Origin: an uncultured Eubacteriales bacterium
GTDB taxonomy: Bacteria; Bacillota; Clostridia; Christensenellales; CAG-138
Reading direction: 5' to 3'
Length of the DNA: 64,000 bases
Assembly (NCBI GenBank): GCA_900542615.1
Contig: UQOG01000002.1
Span: 1 to 64,000, forward strand
The position numbers were made by a program, and so were the translations under genes. Every line of letters starts with the position of its first letter. The stretch's first letter is position 1. Shown one piece after another: positions 52,859-61,676 of the stretch. The notes beneath the pieces are model-generated. The model searched no databases. It was not told the origin of the DNA and saw nothing but the letters and a program-made list of their open reading frames with translations.

Positions 52859-54087
52859 AGCGGATCGCGGTGATCGGCGGCGGCCCGGCCGGTATGCTGG
52901 CCGCAGCGGAGGCGGCCGGCATGGGGAACCAGGTCATCCTGCTGGAGCAAAACGAGAAAACAGGCAAGAAGCTCTATATCACCGGCAAGGGCCGTTGCAA
53001 CCTGACCAACGCCTGCCCGGTGGAGGAAATGTTCGACAACATTCCCCGCAACCCCAAGTTCCTGTACAGCGCCCTGTACGGCTTTACCAACCGGGACGTG
53101 ATGGCCCTGGTGGAGTCCATGGGGGTCAAGCTGAAGGTGGAGCGGGGCCAGCGGGTGTTTCCGGAATCGGATCGCGCCAGCGATGTGATCAAGGCCCTCA
53201 ACGCCTACATGCAGGCCAAAGGCGTGGAGGTGCGGCTGCACAGCCGTGTGGAGGCGTTGAAAACGGACCAAGGGGGCTTCATCGTAACGGTCAACGGCCA
53301 GGAGCTACCCGTTGCAGCGGTGATTTTGGCCACCGGCGGGAAAAGCTATCCTTCAACGGGATCGGATGGTTCCGGGTATGAATTGGCCCGGCGCTTGGGC
53401 CATACCCTCGTCCCCTGCAAGCCCTCCCTGGTGCCCCTGGAGACGGAGGAGGCCTGGCCGCAAAAGGCCATGGGCCTTTCTTTGCGGAACGTGCGGCTCC
53501 AGGCCATGCAACGGGGCAGGACGGTGTTTTCCGAGCTGGGGGAGCTGCTGTTTACCCACTTCGGGGTATCGGGCCCGCTGGTGCTGTCTGCCAGCAGCCG
53601 CATCGCGGAGGATCCAAGGGGCTGCCGCCTTTCCATCGATCTGAAGCCCGGCTTGGACCCGGAGGCCTTGGACCGGCGGGTGCAACGGGATTTTGAAAAG
53701 AATAACCGGCGGCAGTTTGCCAATAGCCTAGGGGAGCTTTTGCCGGCCAAGCTCATACCGGTGCTGGTGGAGCTTTCCGGGATACCGGGGGATATAGGCG
53801 TTAGCAGCATTACCCGGGCCCAGCGGCAGCGGTTTTGCGGGCTGCTGAAGGACTTGCCGTTGACCGTGAAGGGCCCCCGGGACATCCAGGAAGCGGTGAT
53901 CACCCGGGGCGGCATCCCGGTGAAGGAGGTGGACCCGTCCACCATGGGCTCCAAGCTGGTGAAGGGCTTGTACTTTGCCGGAGAGATGCTGGATGTGGAC
54001 GCCTATACCGGCGGCTTCAATTTGCAGATCGCCTGCTCCACCGGGGTGTTGGCCGGACGCAGCGCGGGCGCGGCCGAAAGGGGATAA
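52855..54087 (+). CDS. HI0933-family (YhiN-like) flavoprotein
   Basis: A 410-residue NAD(P)/FAD-dependent oxidoreductase of the HI0933 family. It has the dinucleotide fingerprint IAVIGGGPAGMLAAAEA (about 3-19), KLYITGKGRCNLTN (about 40-53), ILATGGKSYPSTGSDGSGYELARRLGH (about 156-182) and a C-terminal GLYFAGEMLDVDAYTGGFNLQIA (about 376-398). Physiological reaction unknown. In Clostridia it commonly precedes cmk-plsC-ispH, as here. Confidence 0.92.
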   Translation: MKRIAVIGGGPAGMLAAAEAAGMGNQVILLEQNEKTGKKLYITGKGRCNLTNACPVEEMFDNIPRNPKFLYSALYGFTNRDVMALVESMGVKLKVERGQRVFPESDRASDVIKALNAYMQAKGVEVRLHSRVEALKTDQGGFIVTVNGQELPVAAVILATGGKSYPSTGSDGSGYELARRLGHTLVPCKPSLVPLETEEAWPQKAMGLSLRNVRLQAMQRGRTVFSELGELLFTHFGVSGPLVLSASSRIAEDPRGCRLSIDLKPGLDPEALDRRVQRDFEKNNRRQFANSLGELLPAKLIPVLVELSGIPGDIGVSSITRAQRQRFCGLLKDLPLTVKGPRDIQEAVITRGGIPVKEVDPSTMGSKLVKGLYFAGEMLDVDAYTGGFNLQIACSTGVLAGRSAGAAERG

Positions 54088-54095
54088 ATGTAGCC

Positions 54096-54782
54096 ATGTA
54101 TTTGAATATCGCAATCGACGGCCCTGCAGGGGCGGGGAAGAGCACCATCGCCAAGGCGGTGGCACAGGCGCTGGGCATCCTGTACCTGGACACGGGGGCC
54201 ATGTATCGGGCCATGGCCCTGAAAGCCCTGCGGGCAGGGGTTGACCCCCAGGACCCGGAAGCGGTGGAACCATTGCTACCGGATACGGATATCTTTGCAA
54301 GGAATATAGATGGGGTGCAGCACACCTATCTGGACGGGGAGGATGTATCCCAGCTGCTGCGGACCCAGGAAATGGCCAGGGCCGCCTCGGACATAAGCGC
54401 CATACCCCAGGTGCGCATCAAGCTGGCCCAGGTGCAGCGTGCCGTGGCCCAGGCGGGGGATGTGGTGATGGATGGGCGGGAGATCGGCTCCTATGTGCTG
54501 CCGGATACGCCCCATAAGTTCTTTGTGACCGCGTCCCTGGAGGAGCGGGCCAGACGCCGCTGGACCGAGCTGCAGGCAGCCGGGAAGGCCGGCGGCCGCA
54601 CCTTGGCAGACATTCAGGCGGAGGTAGCCCAGCGGGATTACAACGATTCCCACCGGGCGTTTGCACCCTTGGTGCAGGTGCCCGACGCGGTGGTGATCGA
54701 CACCACCCATATGTCCATTTCCCAGGCGGTGGATGCGGTGCTGAATAAATTGCCGGGCAAAGGCGAGGTGGAGCCAACATGA
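54096..54782 (+). CDS. cmk: Cytidylate kinase
   Basis: Phosphorylates CMP and dCMP. The 228-residue protein has the P-loop IDGPAGAGKSTIAKAVA (about 6-22), LDTGAMYRAMALKAL (about 31-45), the CMP-binding insert and GREIGSYVLPD (about 128-138), RRWTELQ and RDYNDSHRAFAPL. ATG 54096 gives a family N-terminus, with AAAGGGGA upstream; longer readings in this frame run through the flavoprotein gene. plsC overlaps its end. Confidence 0.95.
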   Translation: MYLNIAIDGPAGAGKSTIAKAVAQALGILYLDTGAMYRAMALKALRAGVDPQDPEAVEPLLPDTDIFARNIDGVQHTYLDGEDVSQLLRTQEMARAASDISAIPQVRIKLAQVQRAVAQAGDVVMDGREIGSYVLPDTPHKFFVTASLEERARRRWTELQAAGKAGGRTLADIQAEVAQRDYNDSHRAFAPLVQVPDAVVIDTTHMSISQAVDAVLNKLPGKGEVEPT

Positions 54783-55381
54783 TCTATTTTTTTGGGAAAT
54801 ATATCCTAGGCCCGTTCATTCTCCTTTTTTGGCGGCCCCGGGTATTCGGCGGGAAGCATCTTAGCGTGAAAGGCCCTGCCATTTTTATCGCCAACCATCT
54901 TTCCATGGCGGATCCGCTTTTGATCGCCCTTTTAAGCCCCCGGGTGGTCCATTTCATGGCCAAAAAGGAGATCTTCCAAAACCCCATCGGGCGGTGGTTT
55001 TTCCAGGCGCTGTTCGCCTTCCCCATCAACCGGAAAACGGCGGATCTGGCTTCCTTGCGCAACGCTATGACGGTACTGCACCAGGGAAAGGTGTTTGGGA
55101 TCTTCCCGGAGGGCAAGCGATCCATTACCTATGCGCTGGATGAGCTGGAGCATGGGGCCGCGTTTTTGGCCCTAAGGAGCGGGGCGCCCCTGGTGCCCAT
55201 CTACATCCATCCCAGCAGCTATCGCACCTGCCGGCCCAAGGTTTATGTCGGAGAACCCTTAAATCCGGCAGCCATCGTGGAAGGCGTGTCCCGGCCGGAA
55301 CAGGCCGGGGTGCTGACGGCGGCCATGGAAGCCGCCCTGCTGGATAACCGGGAGAAACTGGAGGCGGCCCTATGCAGGTGA
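54779..55381 (+). CDS. plsC: 1-Acyl-sn-glycerol-3-phosphate acyltransferase (PlsC family)
   Basis: A 200-residue membrane-associated acyltransferase making phosphatidic acid. It has the catalytic NHLSMADPLL (H and D of the HxxxxD motif, about 40-49), FPINRKT (about 81-87), FPEGKRS (about 109-115) and VPIYIHP (about 139-145). It lacks a long N-terminal extension. ATG overlaps the cmk stop, and its end overlaps ispH by ten bases. Confidence 0.93.
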   Translation: MIYFFGKYILGPFILLFWRPRVFGGKHLSVKGPAIFIANHLSMADPLLIALLSPRVVHFMAKKEIFQNPIGRWFFQALFAFPINRKTADLASLRNAMTVLHQGKVFGIFPEGKRSITYALDELEHGAAFLALRSGAPLVPIYIHPSSYRTCRPKVYVGEPLNPAAIVEGVSRPEQAGVLTAAMEAALLDNREKLEAALCR

Positions 55382-57702
55382 TCCCGGCCAAGCATATCGG
55401 ATTTTGTTTCGGGGTGGAGCGGGCCATCTCCCTGGCCAGGGAGGCTGCCGCAAAGGGCTGCGTCTATACCTACGGCGCCCTGATCCACAATGGGGACGTG
55501 ATTGCCAGGCTGGAGCAGGAGGGCATCCATGCGGCGGAACGCTTGGAGGATATCCCGGAGGGGGCTACGGCGGTGATCCGCTCCCATGGCCTTTCTCCAA
55601 CGGAACGGCGGGCATTGGAACGGCGGGCGGGCAAGGTATGGGACGCGACCTGCCCCTTTGTGGCCCGGATCCATAGCATCGTTGCGGAGCAGGCAGAAGC
55701 GGGCCGGACGATTCTGCTCTTCGGCGCGGCCGCCCATCCGGAGGTGCGGGGCATTGCCGGCTATGGGGAAAGGAGCCGGGTATATATCCTGGAAGGGGTG
55801 GAGGACGCCCGGGCGCTGCCGCCGGTGGACCAGGCTTGCCTGGTTTCCCAGACCACGGCCAAGGTGACGGATTTCCGGATGGTGGAAGAAATATTGCGAA
55901 AAAAGATAAAAGATTTGAAAGTATTTCATACCATCTGCACGGAGACCCAACAGCGGCAGGAAGAAGTGGAAACGCTAAGTAAAAAATGCACGCGCATATT
56001 GGTGGTTGGTGGACATAATAGTTCTAATACGCAAAAGTTGGCTGCCGTATGCAAAAAAAACTGTAAACATGTGCAATCTATAGCCAACCTTGAAGAAGTT
56101 TTGCTTGAAAATATTGATACAAATGATATAATAGGGGTTGTTGGAGGCGCGTCGACGCCGAATTGGATAATAATGGAGGTTATAACAAGGATGAGCGAAC
56201 TGGAAAAGACGATGGCTGAAAGCCCCGAATTGGAAAAGGTAGAGGCGGAGGAAGCAGCTACCGTCGAGACGTCCGTGCCGGCCGAGGCCGCCGCAGCGGA
56301 GCCTGTGGAAGCCCCCGCGGCGGAAGCACCTGTAGCCGAAGAAGCGGCCGAACCCAGCTTTGAGGAAGCATTCGAAAAGACCTTGGTTCGTATTCGGAAT
56401 GGGCAGATCATCAAGGGCACGGTGCTTCAAATTGTAAATGGTGAAGTTGGTATTGATATCGGCTACAAAGCGGATGGCTATATCCCACGGAGCGAATTCT
56501 CTGCTGACCCCGATGTCGATCCCGCGGATACCATCAAGGTGGGCGATGAGATCGAGGTGGAAGTCCTCAAGGTAAACGACGGCGAAGGTAACGTGCTTCT
56601 CTCCCGCAAGAATGTAGAGAGCAAAAAGCTTTGGGACAACCTGATGGAGGATGAGGACATCCAAAATAAGGTGTTCGAAGGCGTTGGTAAGGAAGTGGTC
56701 AAGGGCGGCCTGATCGCCACCATCGAAGGCATTCGCGCCTTTATCCCCGCTTCCCAGCTTTCCACCAAATATGTTGAGAACATCGGCGACTATGTAGGCC
56801 AGACGTTGAGCCTCAAGGTCATCGAAGTGGACAAGGCCCGCAAGCGCATCGTGGCTTCCCACAAGGCCGTTATGCTGGAAGAGGCGGAAGCCCGCCGCAA
56901 GGAGCTGTGGAGCAAGCTGGTGGTCGGTTCCAAGGTGCATGGCGTGGTTCGCCGCATCACCGACTTCGGCGCGTTTGTGGATATCGGCGGCATCGACGGC
57001 CTGGTGCATGTGACCGACGTGGCCTGGGGCCGGGTCAAGCATCCTTCCGACGTGCTGTCCATCGGCCAGGAAATCGAAGTCCTCATCCGGGATGTGGATG
57101 TGGAAAAGCAGCGGGTATCCCTGGGCTATAAGCAGCTGCAGCCCAAGCCCTGGACCATGGCGGATCAGAAGTATCCCGTTGGCTCCATCGTAGAGGGCAA
57201 GGTGGTGCGCATCGTACCCTTTGGCGCCTTTGTGGCACTGGAGCCCACCATCGACGGCCTGATCCACATTTCCCAAGTGGGCGTCAAGCGGATCGAAAAG
57301 GTAGAAGACGAGATCAACGTGGGCGACATGGTTCGCTGCAAGGTGCTGGATGTAAATCCCGAGGCTAAGCGCATCAGCCTGAGCCGGCGGGAAGTCATCC
57401 TGGAGGAGAATCCTGAGATCGCTGAGCAGCTGGCTGCCGAGCGCGCCGAGCGGGAGCGCATCGCCCAGGAGCGGGCTGAGCAGCGGGCCGCGGCCAACGA
57501 AGCCCGCGCCCGTCAGCAGCAGGAGCGCAGCGAGCGCAGTGAGCGGGCCGAGCGGGTCGAGCGGGCTGAGCGCGCCACCTCCGGCGAGCGCCGGGAGCGC
57601 CGTCCCCGCCGGGAGGACGCGGATTACGATCTGCCTCCCGTACAGCAGTCCACCACTTCCTTGGCGGATCTGTTCTCCGGCTTCAAGCCCATGGACGAGT
57701 AA
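55372..57702 (+). CDS. ispH: IspH-ribosomal protein S1 fusion
   Basis: A 776-residue fusion. Residues 1-270 are 4-hydroxy-3-methylbut-2-enyl diphosphate reductase, the last MEP enzyme, with three cluster cysteines (C12, C94, C189), SHG and GGHNSSNT and a GASTP segment. An acidic, Ala-rich linker (about 274-340) leads to four S1 domains (starting about 344, 430, 515 and 600), then an Arg/Glu-rich tail. The fusion is known in Clostridia. An in-frame ATG (codon 274, 56191) with GGAGG upstream and an internal promoter may express the S1 part alone. The DNA from about 55885 to 56190 is clearly AT-richer than the rest. Confidence 0.95.
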   Translation: MQVIPAKHIGFCFGVERAISLAREAAAKGCVYTYGALIHNGDVIARLEQEGIHAAERLEDIPEGATAVIRSHGLSPTERRALERRAGKVWDATCPFVARIHSIVAEQAEAGRTILLFGAAAHPEVRGIAGYGERSRVYILEGVEDARALPPVDQACLVSQTTAKVTDFRMVEEILRKKIKDLKVFHTICTETQQRQEEVETLSKKCTRILVVGGHNSSNTQKLAAVCKKNCKHVQSIANLEEVLLENIDTNDIIGVVGGASTPNWIIMEVITRMSELEKTMAESPELEKVEAEEAATVETSVPAEAAAAEPVEAPAAEAPVAEEAAEPSFEEAFEKTLVRIRNGQIIKGTVLQIVNGEVGIDIGYKADGYIPRSEFSADPDVDPADTIKVGDEIEVEVLKVNDGEGNVLLSRKNVESKKLWDNLMEDEDIQNKVFEGVGKEVVKGGLIATIEGIRAFIPASQLSTKYVENIGDYVGQTLSLKVIEVDKARKRIVASHKAVMLEEAEARRKELWSKLVVGSKVHGVVRRITDFGAFVDIGGIDGLVHVTDVAWGRVKHPSDVLSIGQEIEVLIRDVDVEKQRVSLGYKQLQPKPWTMADQKYPVGSIVEGKVVRIVPFGAFVALEPTIDGLIHISQVGVKRIEKVEDEINVGDMVRCKVLDVNPEAKRISLSRREVILEENPEIAEQLAAERAERERIAQERAEQRAAANEARARQQQERSERSERAERVERAERATSGERRERRPRREDADYDLPPVQQSTTSLADLFSGFKPMDE
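56105..56132 (+). promoter_or_regulatory. Internal promoter before the S1 portion
   Basis: TTGAAA (56105-56110), a 16-base spacer and a perfect TATAAT (56127-56132) lie inside the ispH coding part, 59 bases before the in-frame ATG 56191. Confidence 0.6.
56175..56193 (+). promoter_or_regulatory. Internal ribosome-binding site and start codon for stand-alone S1
   Basis: GGAGG (56175-56179) is followed 11 bases later by ATG 56191, in frame with the fusion. Initiation here would give a 503-residue protein with the linker and all four S1 domains. Confidence 0.55.
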
Positions 57703-57719
57703 CGGGATAATGCATAGCA

Positions 57720-57748
57720 AAAGCCCCCAAGTTTTGGGGGCTTTTTTC
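57720..57748. terminator. Terminator after ispH-S1
   Basis: AAAGCCCCCAA, loop GTT, TTGGGGGCTTTTTT: an 11-bp stem with a strong T-run on the + strand and an A-run before it, so it may also stop leftward cls transcripts. Confidence 0.92.
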
Positions 57749-57844
57749 TGTGGCAAGGGCGCGGCGCAGAGGGCTTTATGGAAGGGGATTGGCCCTTGGC
57801 CGGCTATTGGATGCGCTTTGCAAAACGGATCCGACGAGGCCGCC

Positions 57845-59386
57845 CTAGAGTAGGGGGGCGAACAAGCGGAGCACTTGCTGGGTGATCCGGTAGAAGAACC
57901 CGCCCTTGCACTCTTCCAGGCGCACCAGATGGCATTTTTGCAGGATATTCAGATAGTCCGCCTTGATGTCTTGGATGCAAGGGCAATCATACAGCAGGCA
58001 CCCGCATTCAAAATGCAGATACAGGCTGCGATAATCCATATTGACGCTACCCACGGAGGCGATGCTGTCATCGGAAACGGACACCTTTGCGTGCATGAAT
58101 CCCGGCGTAAATTCATAAATGCGCACCCCGGCTTCGATCAGCTCCGGATAATAGGAACGGGTGGTTTGATGGACGGGGGGTTTATCCGGGATGTAGGGGG
58201 TAATGATCCGCACATCCACGCCGCTTTTGGCGGCCAGGGTTAGGGCCCGCATCAGGATATCGTCTATGATAAGGTAGGGCGTGGCGATATACACATAGTC
58301 CTGGGCGGACTGGATGATACGAAGATAGGCGCTATGGCCGGTAAGCTCCTGGTCCATGGGGCTGTCCGCATAGGGCTGGACAATGCCCTGGCTGTCCTGG
58401 GAGAGAGGGGGAAGGTCCGTAGGATACAGGCTTAGCACCGAGCTGAGGTCCAGCTCTTCCCAATAATCCCACAGCTGCAAAAACATCAGCGTAAAGCTCC
58501 AGGCAGCCTTCCCTTGAAGGCATAGAGCAGCATCCTGCCAATAGCCGTGCTTTTCATAGGCGTTGATATATTCATCCGCCAGGTTTGCGCCTCCTGTAAA
58601 CGCCACTTTGCCGTCGATCACCAGGATCTTGCGGTGGTCCCGCTGGTTTTGCACTGAGGACAGGAAGGGCTGGAAGGGATGAAACTTGCGGCATTGAATG
58701 CCTTTGGCTTCCAGGGTTTTATGGTAGTTGGAGGGCAGAGTCAAAAAGCAGCCCACATCGTCGTACATGATCCGCACGTCCACGCCTTCTTTGGCTTTAC
58801 GCTCCAGGATCTCCAATACGGAATTCCACATGGTGCCTTCTTCGATGATGAAGAATTCCAGGAAGATGTATTTTTCGGCTTTTTCCAGCTCCGGCAGGAG
58901 CCGGGAGAAAAATACCTGGCCAGGGCTTAGGTATTCGCTTTGGGTATGGTCGTAAGCAGGGTAGCCGCAGGTGCCGTGCATATATTTGAGCAAAGGGCTG
59001 TACTTTCCCACGTTTCCGGAAAAGGCCATGCCGGATTCCGCGTTGGGCAGGTAGAAAATAGGCCGCAATACATCCCGACGCCTGGCCAAAAGCTTGCGCA
59101 CATAATTGGTGCCCCTTTGCAGGCTATATAAAAGGTAGAGCAATCCGCCCACGATGGGTACCAGCAGAATCAAAAACACCCATGTTAATTTGGCGTTGGG
59201 GTCCCCTTGCTTGGAAATGATATGGAGCACTGTGCCGATGCTGATCACGGTCAACAAGCCCCGGAGGACTTCCGAGGTGGCGGAGGTACTGCTGATCAGG
59301 TAAAACAAAAAACCCGCCTGTAACAGGATTAAGATGGTCACAAAAAGCCTGCGTCGTACCAGGGCGCGTTTCCATTTCTGCTTCAT
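57845..59386 (-). CDS. cls: Cardiolipin synthase
   Basis: A 513-residue phospholipase-D-superfamily enzyme joining two phosphatidylglycerols. Three N-terminal hydrophobic segments (about 12-32, 38-52, 65-84) precede two HKD motifs: DHRKILVIDGKVAFTGGAN (about 248-266) and HAKVSVSDDSIASVGSVNMD (about 428-447). The second lacks nothing essential (HxKxxxxD present). Start at 59386 is chosen because GGGGAG lies 7 bases upstream and the protein then begins with a basic patch before the first helix; starts at 59413 or 59461 have no such site. Monocistronic. Confidence 0.94.
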   Translation of the reverse strand: MKQKWKRALVRRRLFVTILILLQAGFLFYLISSTSATSEVLRGLLTVISIGTVLHIISKQGDPNAKLTWVFLILLVPIVGGLLYLLYSLQRGTNYVRKLLARRRDVLRPIFYLPNAESGMAFSGNVGKYSPLLKYMHGTCGYPAYDHTQSEYLSPGQVFFSRLLPELEKAEKYIFLEFFIIEEGTMWNSVLEILERKAKEGVDVRIMYDDVGCFLTLPSNYHKTLEAKGIQCRKFHPFQPFLSSVQNQRDHRKILVIDGKVAFTGGANLADEYINAYEKHGYWQDAALCLQGKAAWSFTLMFLQLWDYWEELDLSSVLSLYPTDLPPLSQDSQGIVQPYADSPMDQELTGHSAYLRIIQSAQDYVYIATPYLIIDDILMRALTLAAKSGVDVRIITPYIPDKPPVHQTTRSYYPELIEAGVRIYEFTPGFMHAKVSVSDDSIASVGSVNMDYRSLYLHFECGCLLYDCPCIQDIKADYLNILQKCHLVRLEECKGGFFYRITQQVLRLFAPLL

Positions 59387-59459
59387 GCATCTCCCCAAGC
59401 TCCATGCGTTCATTTTGGCGCAGCGATTCGCCGCCCTTGCACAAGCCTTGATACAAATC

Positions 59460-59488
59460 ATTATAGCAGAAGAACAGCCTGCTGCCTA
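59460..59488 (-). promoter_or_regulatory. Promoter of cls
   Basis: On the minus strand TAGGCA (59488-59483), a 17-base spacer and a perfect TATAAT (59465-59460), about 74 bases before the cls start. Confidence 0.6.
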
Positions 59489-59933
59489 GCGTTTCCAGGA
59501 CGCGGGCTATTCCCGGCCCATTTTGCGAAAACAGGACTGTCTCGTCCTGTAGAAATAAGCCCTTCGGGAGAGCCACGTTAGGGAACCCCCTTAAGAAAGG
59601 GCGGAGAAAGGACGCTGCAAAAGGAACACAGGCATACTGGGACGCCACCTTGCCGTTGTGGAGGATGCCCAGCCGGCGTGCGCCCCCCGGTTCATGCGAC
59701 GATAAATGGCCCTGTGTCAATCCGGCTCAACCGAAGCGACGGCGTTTACAGGCAGGCCGAACAAAACGGCGAGCCAAGGCTGTTAAACGCAGCGCATTTC
59801 TTATGGCGCCGCTCCTTTATGGACGGCGCCGTAAGAAAACCATTTGAATGGATCGGCAAAGGCATGGATTTCCGCTGTGCAACGGGGCGGGGAACGGCCT
59901 TTGACATAAATCGATCCGTTTGATATTTTAGCC
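59489..59933. other. Gene-free stretch between cls and tRNA-Pro
   Basis: Short open frames occur (59650-59923 on the + strand, 59746-59940 on the other) but none has a ribosome-binding site or a recognisable product. A minor inverted repeat (CCAC/GTGG near 59644-59661) is the only structure seen. No repeat, tRNA or mobile element is evident. Confidence 0.5.
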
Positions 59934-59962
59934 TTGACAATCGAATAAGAAAATGGTAAGAT
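59934..59962 (+). promoter_or_regulatory. Promoter of tRNA-Pro
   Basis: TTGACA (59934-59939), a 17-base spacer and TAAGAT (59957-59962), 20 bases before the tRNA 5-prime end. Confidence 0.8.
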
Positions 59963-59982
59963 TATCATCGTTCGAGTGAGAT

Positions 59983-60059
59983 CTGGGTGTGGCGCAGTTT
60001 GGTAGCGTGCTTGAATGGGGTTCAAGAGGCCGGAGGTTCAAATCCTCTCACCCAGACCA
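59983..60059 (+). tRNA. tRNA-Pro (anticodon GGG)
   Basis: A 77-base cloverleaf: acceptor CTGGGTG/CACCCAG (59983-59989, 60049-60055), D arm GCGC...GCGT, anticodon stem CTTGA/TCAAG with loop ATGGGGT (anticodon GGG), variable loop AGGCC, T arm GGAGG/CCTCT with TTCAAAT, discriminator A and an encoded CCA (60057-60059). It has its own promoter and terminator. Confidence 0.96.
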
Positions 60060-60090
60060 AAACAGGATCCGGTGGGTCCTGTTTTTATTT
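60059..60090 (+). terminator. Terminator of tRNA-Pro
   Basis: AAAACAGGA (60059-60067), loop of 9, TCCTGTTTTT and ATTTT. It starts at the last base of the tRNA. Confidence 0.85.
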
Positions 60091-60222
60091 TGCTTGCAGG
60101 TTGTTCGAAGGCTGGGTCCGATTGCGGCCAAACATAAATCAACGGGAAACGCATAAATTTTTACTTGCCTTTTTCAGGAAAGATGCTACCCTTGTATTCG
60201 AAGGGAAAGAAAGGGAACCCGT

Positions 60223-60984
60223 ATGGATTATGATATGCTTGTGAATTTGGCCATGGAAATGGGCTGTACCCTTATGGCCAGCGGCGCGGAAATATACCGA
60301 GTGGAGGAATCCCTAAACCGGCTTCTGGCAGCCTATGGCCGGCAGGACGCTCAGGTGTTCGCCATCCCCAGCTGCCTGATCGTCAGCTTGCAGGGGGAGG
60401 GCGGCCGTTCGGTGACCCGTATGTCCAGGATCCCGGCCCATGGGACGGATATCGAGCTCTTGGAACGGTGCAACGATCTATGCCGGCGCCTGTGCCAGCA
60501 GACGCCGCCCCTGGAAGAGGGGATCGCATCGGTGGATGCTTTGCGCATAGGCGCAAGGCGGTATCGGCCCATGCAGACCCTGTTCGGCTATGCGTTGGCC
60601 CCGGCTTCCTTTACCGCCCTGTTTGGCGGGGATCTGTGGGATAGCTTATGCGCGTTCCTATGCGGCGGCCTGGTGGGCTTGTGCTTGCAGGGGGGCGTAA
60701 AGTGGATGGGCCGCAATGTGTTTTTGCGGACCGTGGTATGCAGCGGGATCGCTGCGCTGCTTGCCTTGCTGCTATTCAACCTGGGCCTGGGCAACAATGT
60801 GGACCTGATCACCATCGGTACGTTGATGCTGTTGGTGCCGGGTGTCGCCATAACCAATTCCATGTGGGAGCTGGTGGCGGGGGATACCTATTCCGGCCTG
60901 AGCCGGATGGCAGAGGCGATTTTGGTGGCCACTGCCATTGCGCTGGGAGCAGCGGCCGGGCTGGGGCTTGGACAGCTGCTTTAG
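60223..60984 (+). CDS. ThrE-type exporter, N-terminal part (YjjP-like)
   Basis: A 253-residue protein of the threonine/serine exporter family. The soluble N-terminal half has MASGAEIYRVEESLNRL (about 18-34), then five membrane helices with GNNVDLITIGTLMLLVPGVAITNSMWELVAGDTYSGLSR (about 189-227), the family core. It pairs with the next gene, as YjjP pairs with YjjB, reported in E. coli as a dicarboxylate exporter, so the substrate (Thr/Ser or succinate) is open. The ATG follows GAAAGAAAGGGAACCCGT. Confidence 0.9.
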   Translation: MDYDMLVNLAMEMGCTLMASGAEIYRVEESLNRLLAAYGRQDAQVFAIPSCLIVSLQGEGGRSVTRMSRIPAHGTDIELLERCNDLCRRLCQQTPPLEEGIASVDALRIGARRYRPMQTLFGYALAPASFTALFGGDLWDSLCAFLCGGLVGLCLQGGVKWMGRNVFLRTVVCSGIAALLALLLFNLGLGNNVDLITIGTLMLLVPGVAITNSMWELVAGDTYSGLSRMAEAILVATAIALGAAAGLGLGQLL

Positions 60985-61002
60985 AAGCAAAGGAGGCGCT
61001 TG

Positions 61003-61464
61003 ATGGTTACCGGTCTGCTGGAGCTTTGCCAGCGTTTTATCCTGCCGTGTTTTTATGCCTTTTCCGCCTGCGTTGGCTTTACCCTGATCTTTAACGTTCA
61101 CGGAAAGGGCAAGGTGATCTGCGGGCTGGGAGGCGCCCTGGGATGGTTGGTCTATCTCCTGGTGGGGGAAAGCATCCTGGGGGCTTTTGTAGCTGCCCTG
61201 AGCATTGGGTTCTACTCGGAGATTATGGCCAGGCTTCGCCGTTACCCGGTGACAGGCTACCTTTTGATTTCCCTGTTGCCCCTGGTACCGGGGGGCGGCA
61301 TTTATTACGCCATGCGCTACTGCGTGCTGGGGGATACGATGCTGTTTTTATCTACCCTACTGCACACCTTTGGCGTTGCCGCAGCCCTGGCAATAGGCGG
61401 GACCTTGTCATCCACCCTGTTCCGCAACGTCATCCTGCGGGCTTTGCCCCACAGAGGCGGATAG
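61003..61464 (+). CDS. ThrE-type exporter, C-terminal part (YjjB-like)
   Basis: A 153-residue, five-helix membrane protein of the ThrE_2 family. It shows ILPCFYAFSACVGFTLIFNV (about 14-33), GFYSEIMARLRRYPVTGYLLISLLPLVPGGGIYYAM (about 69-104) and a C-terminal GGTLSSTLFRNVI. It complements the preceding gene to give the full transporter. ATG 61003 has AGGAGGCGCTTG upstream; TTG 61000 is an alternative. Confidence 0.9.
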   Translation: MVTGLLELCQRFILPCFYAFSACVGFTLIFNVHGKGKVICGLGGALGWLVYLLVGESILGAFVAALSIGFYSEIMARLRRYPVTGYLLISLLPLVPGGGIYYAMRYCVLGDTMLFLSTLLHTFGVAAALAIGGTLSSTLFRNVILRALPHRGG

Positions 61465-61591
61465 GGGGATGCAAGTTTCGGAAGGGGGAAACGGATGCAG
61501 GGAAGGTGTTCATTATTTAAGGAACGATCTGTTGGTTTCGTGTTTACCGCTTACAACCCAGGCGTTAATTTATTTTTTTGCTGAAAAAACA

Positions 61592-61620
61592 TTGACCATC
61601 CGATCGTAACATGATATAAC
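61592..61620 (+). promoter_or_regulatory. Promoter of the atp operon
   Basis: TTGACC (61592-61597), a 17-base spacer and TATAAC (61615-61620), 57 bases before the first gene. The rest of 61465-61676 is AT-rich leader with an imperfect GCCCT/AGGGC hairpin at 61635-61659. Confidence 0.65.
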
Positions 61621-61676
61621 GAAAAATGTATTTTTGCCCTTGCGCCTTGGTTTGCAGGGCAAACGGAGGGATTATC

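Noticed and set aside
55372..57702. IspH-S1 junction as a sequencing or assembly error
   Set aside because: The same domain fusion is established in Clostridia, the linker is acidic and in frame, and no frameshift is needed.
59678..59923. 81-codon frame upstream of tRNA-Pro
   Set aside because: No ribosome-binding site and no recognisable features.
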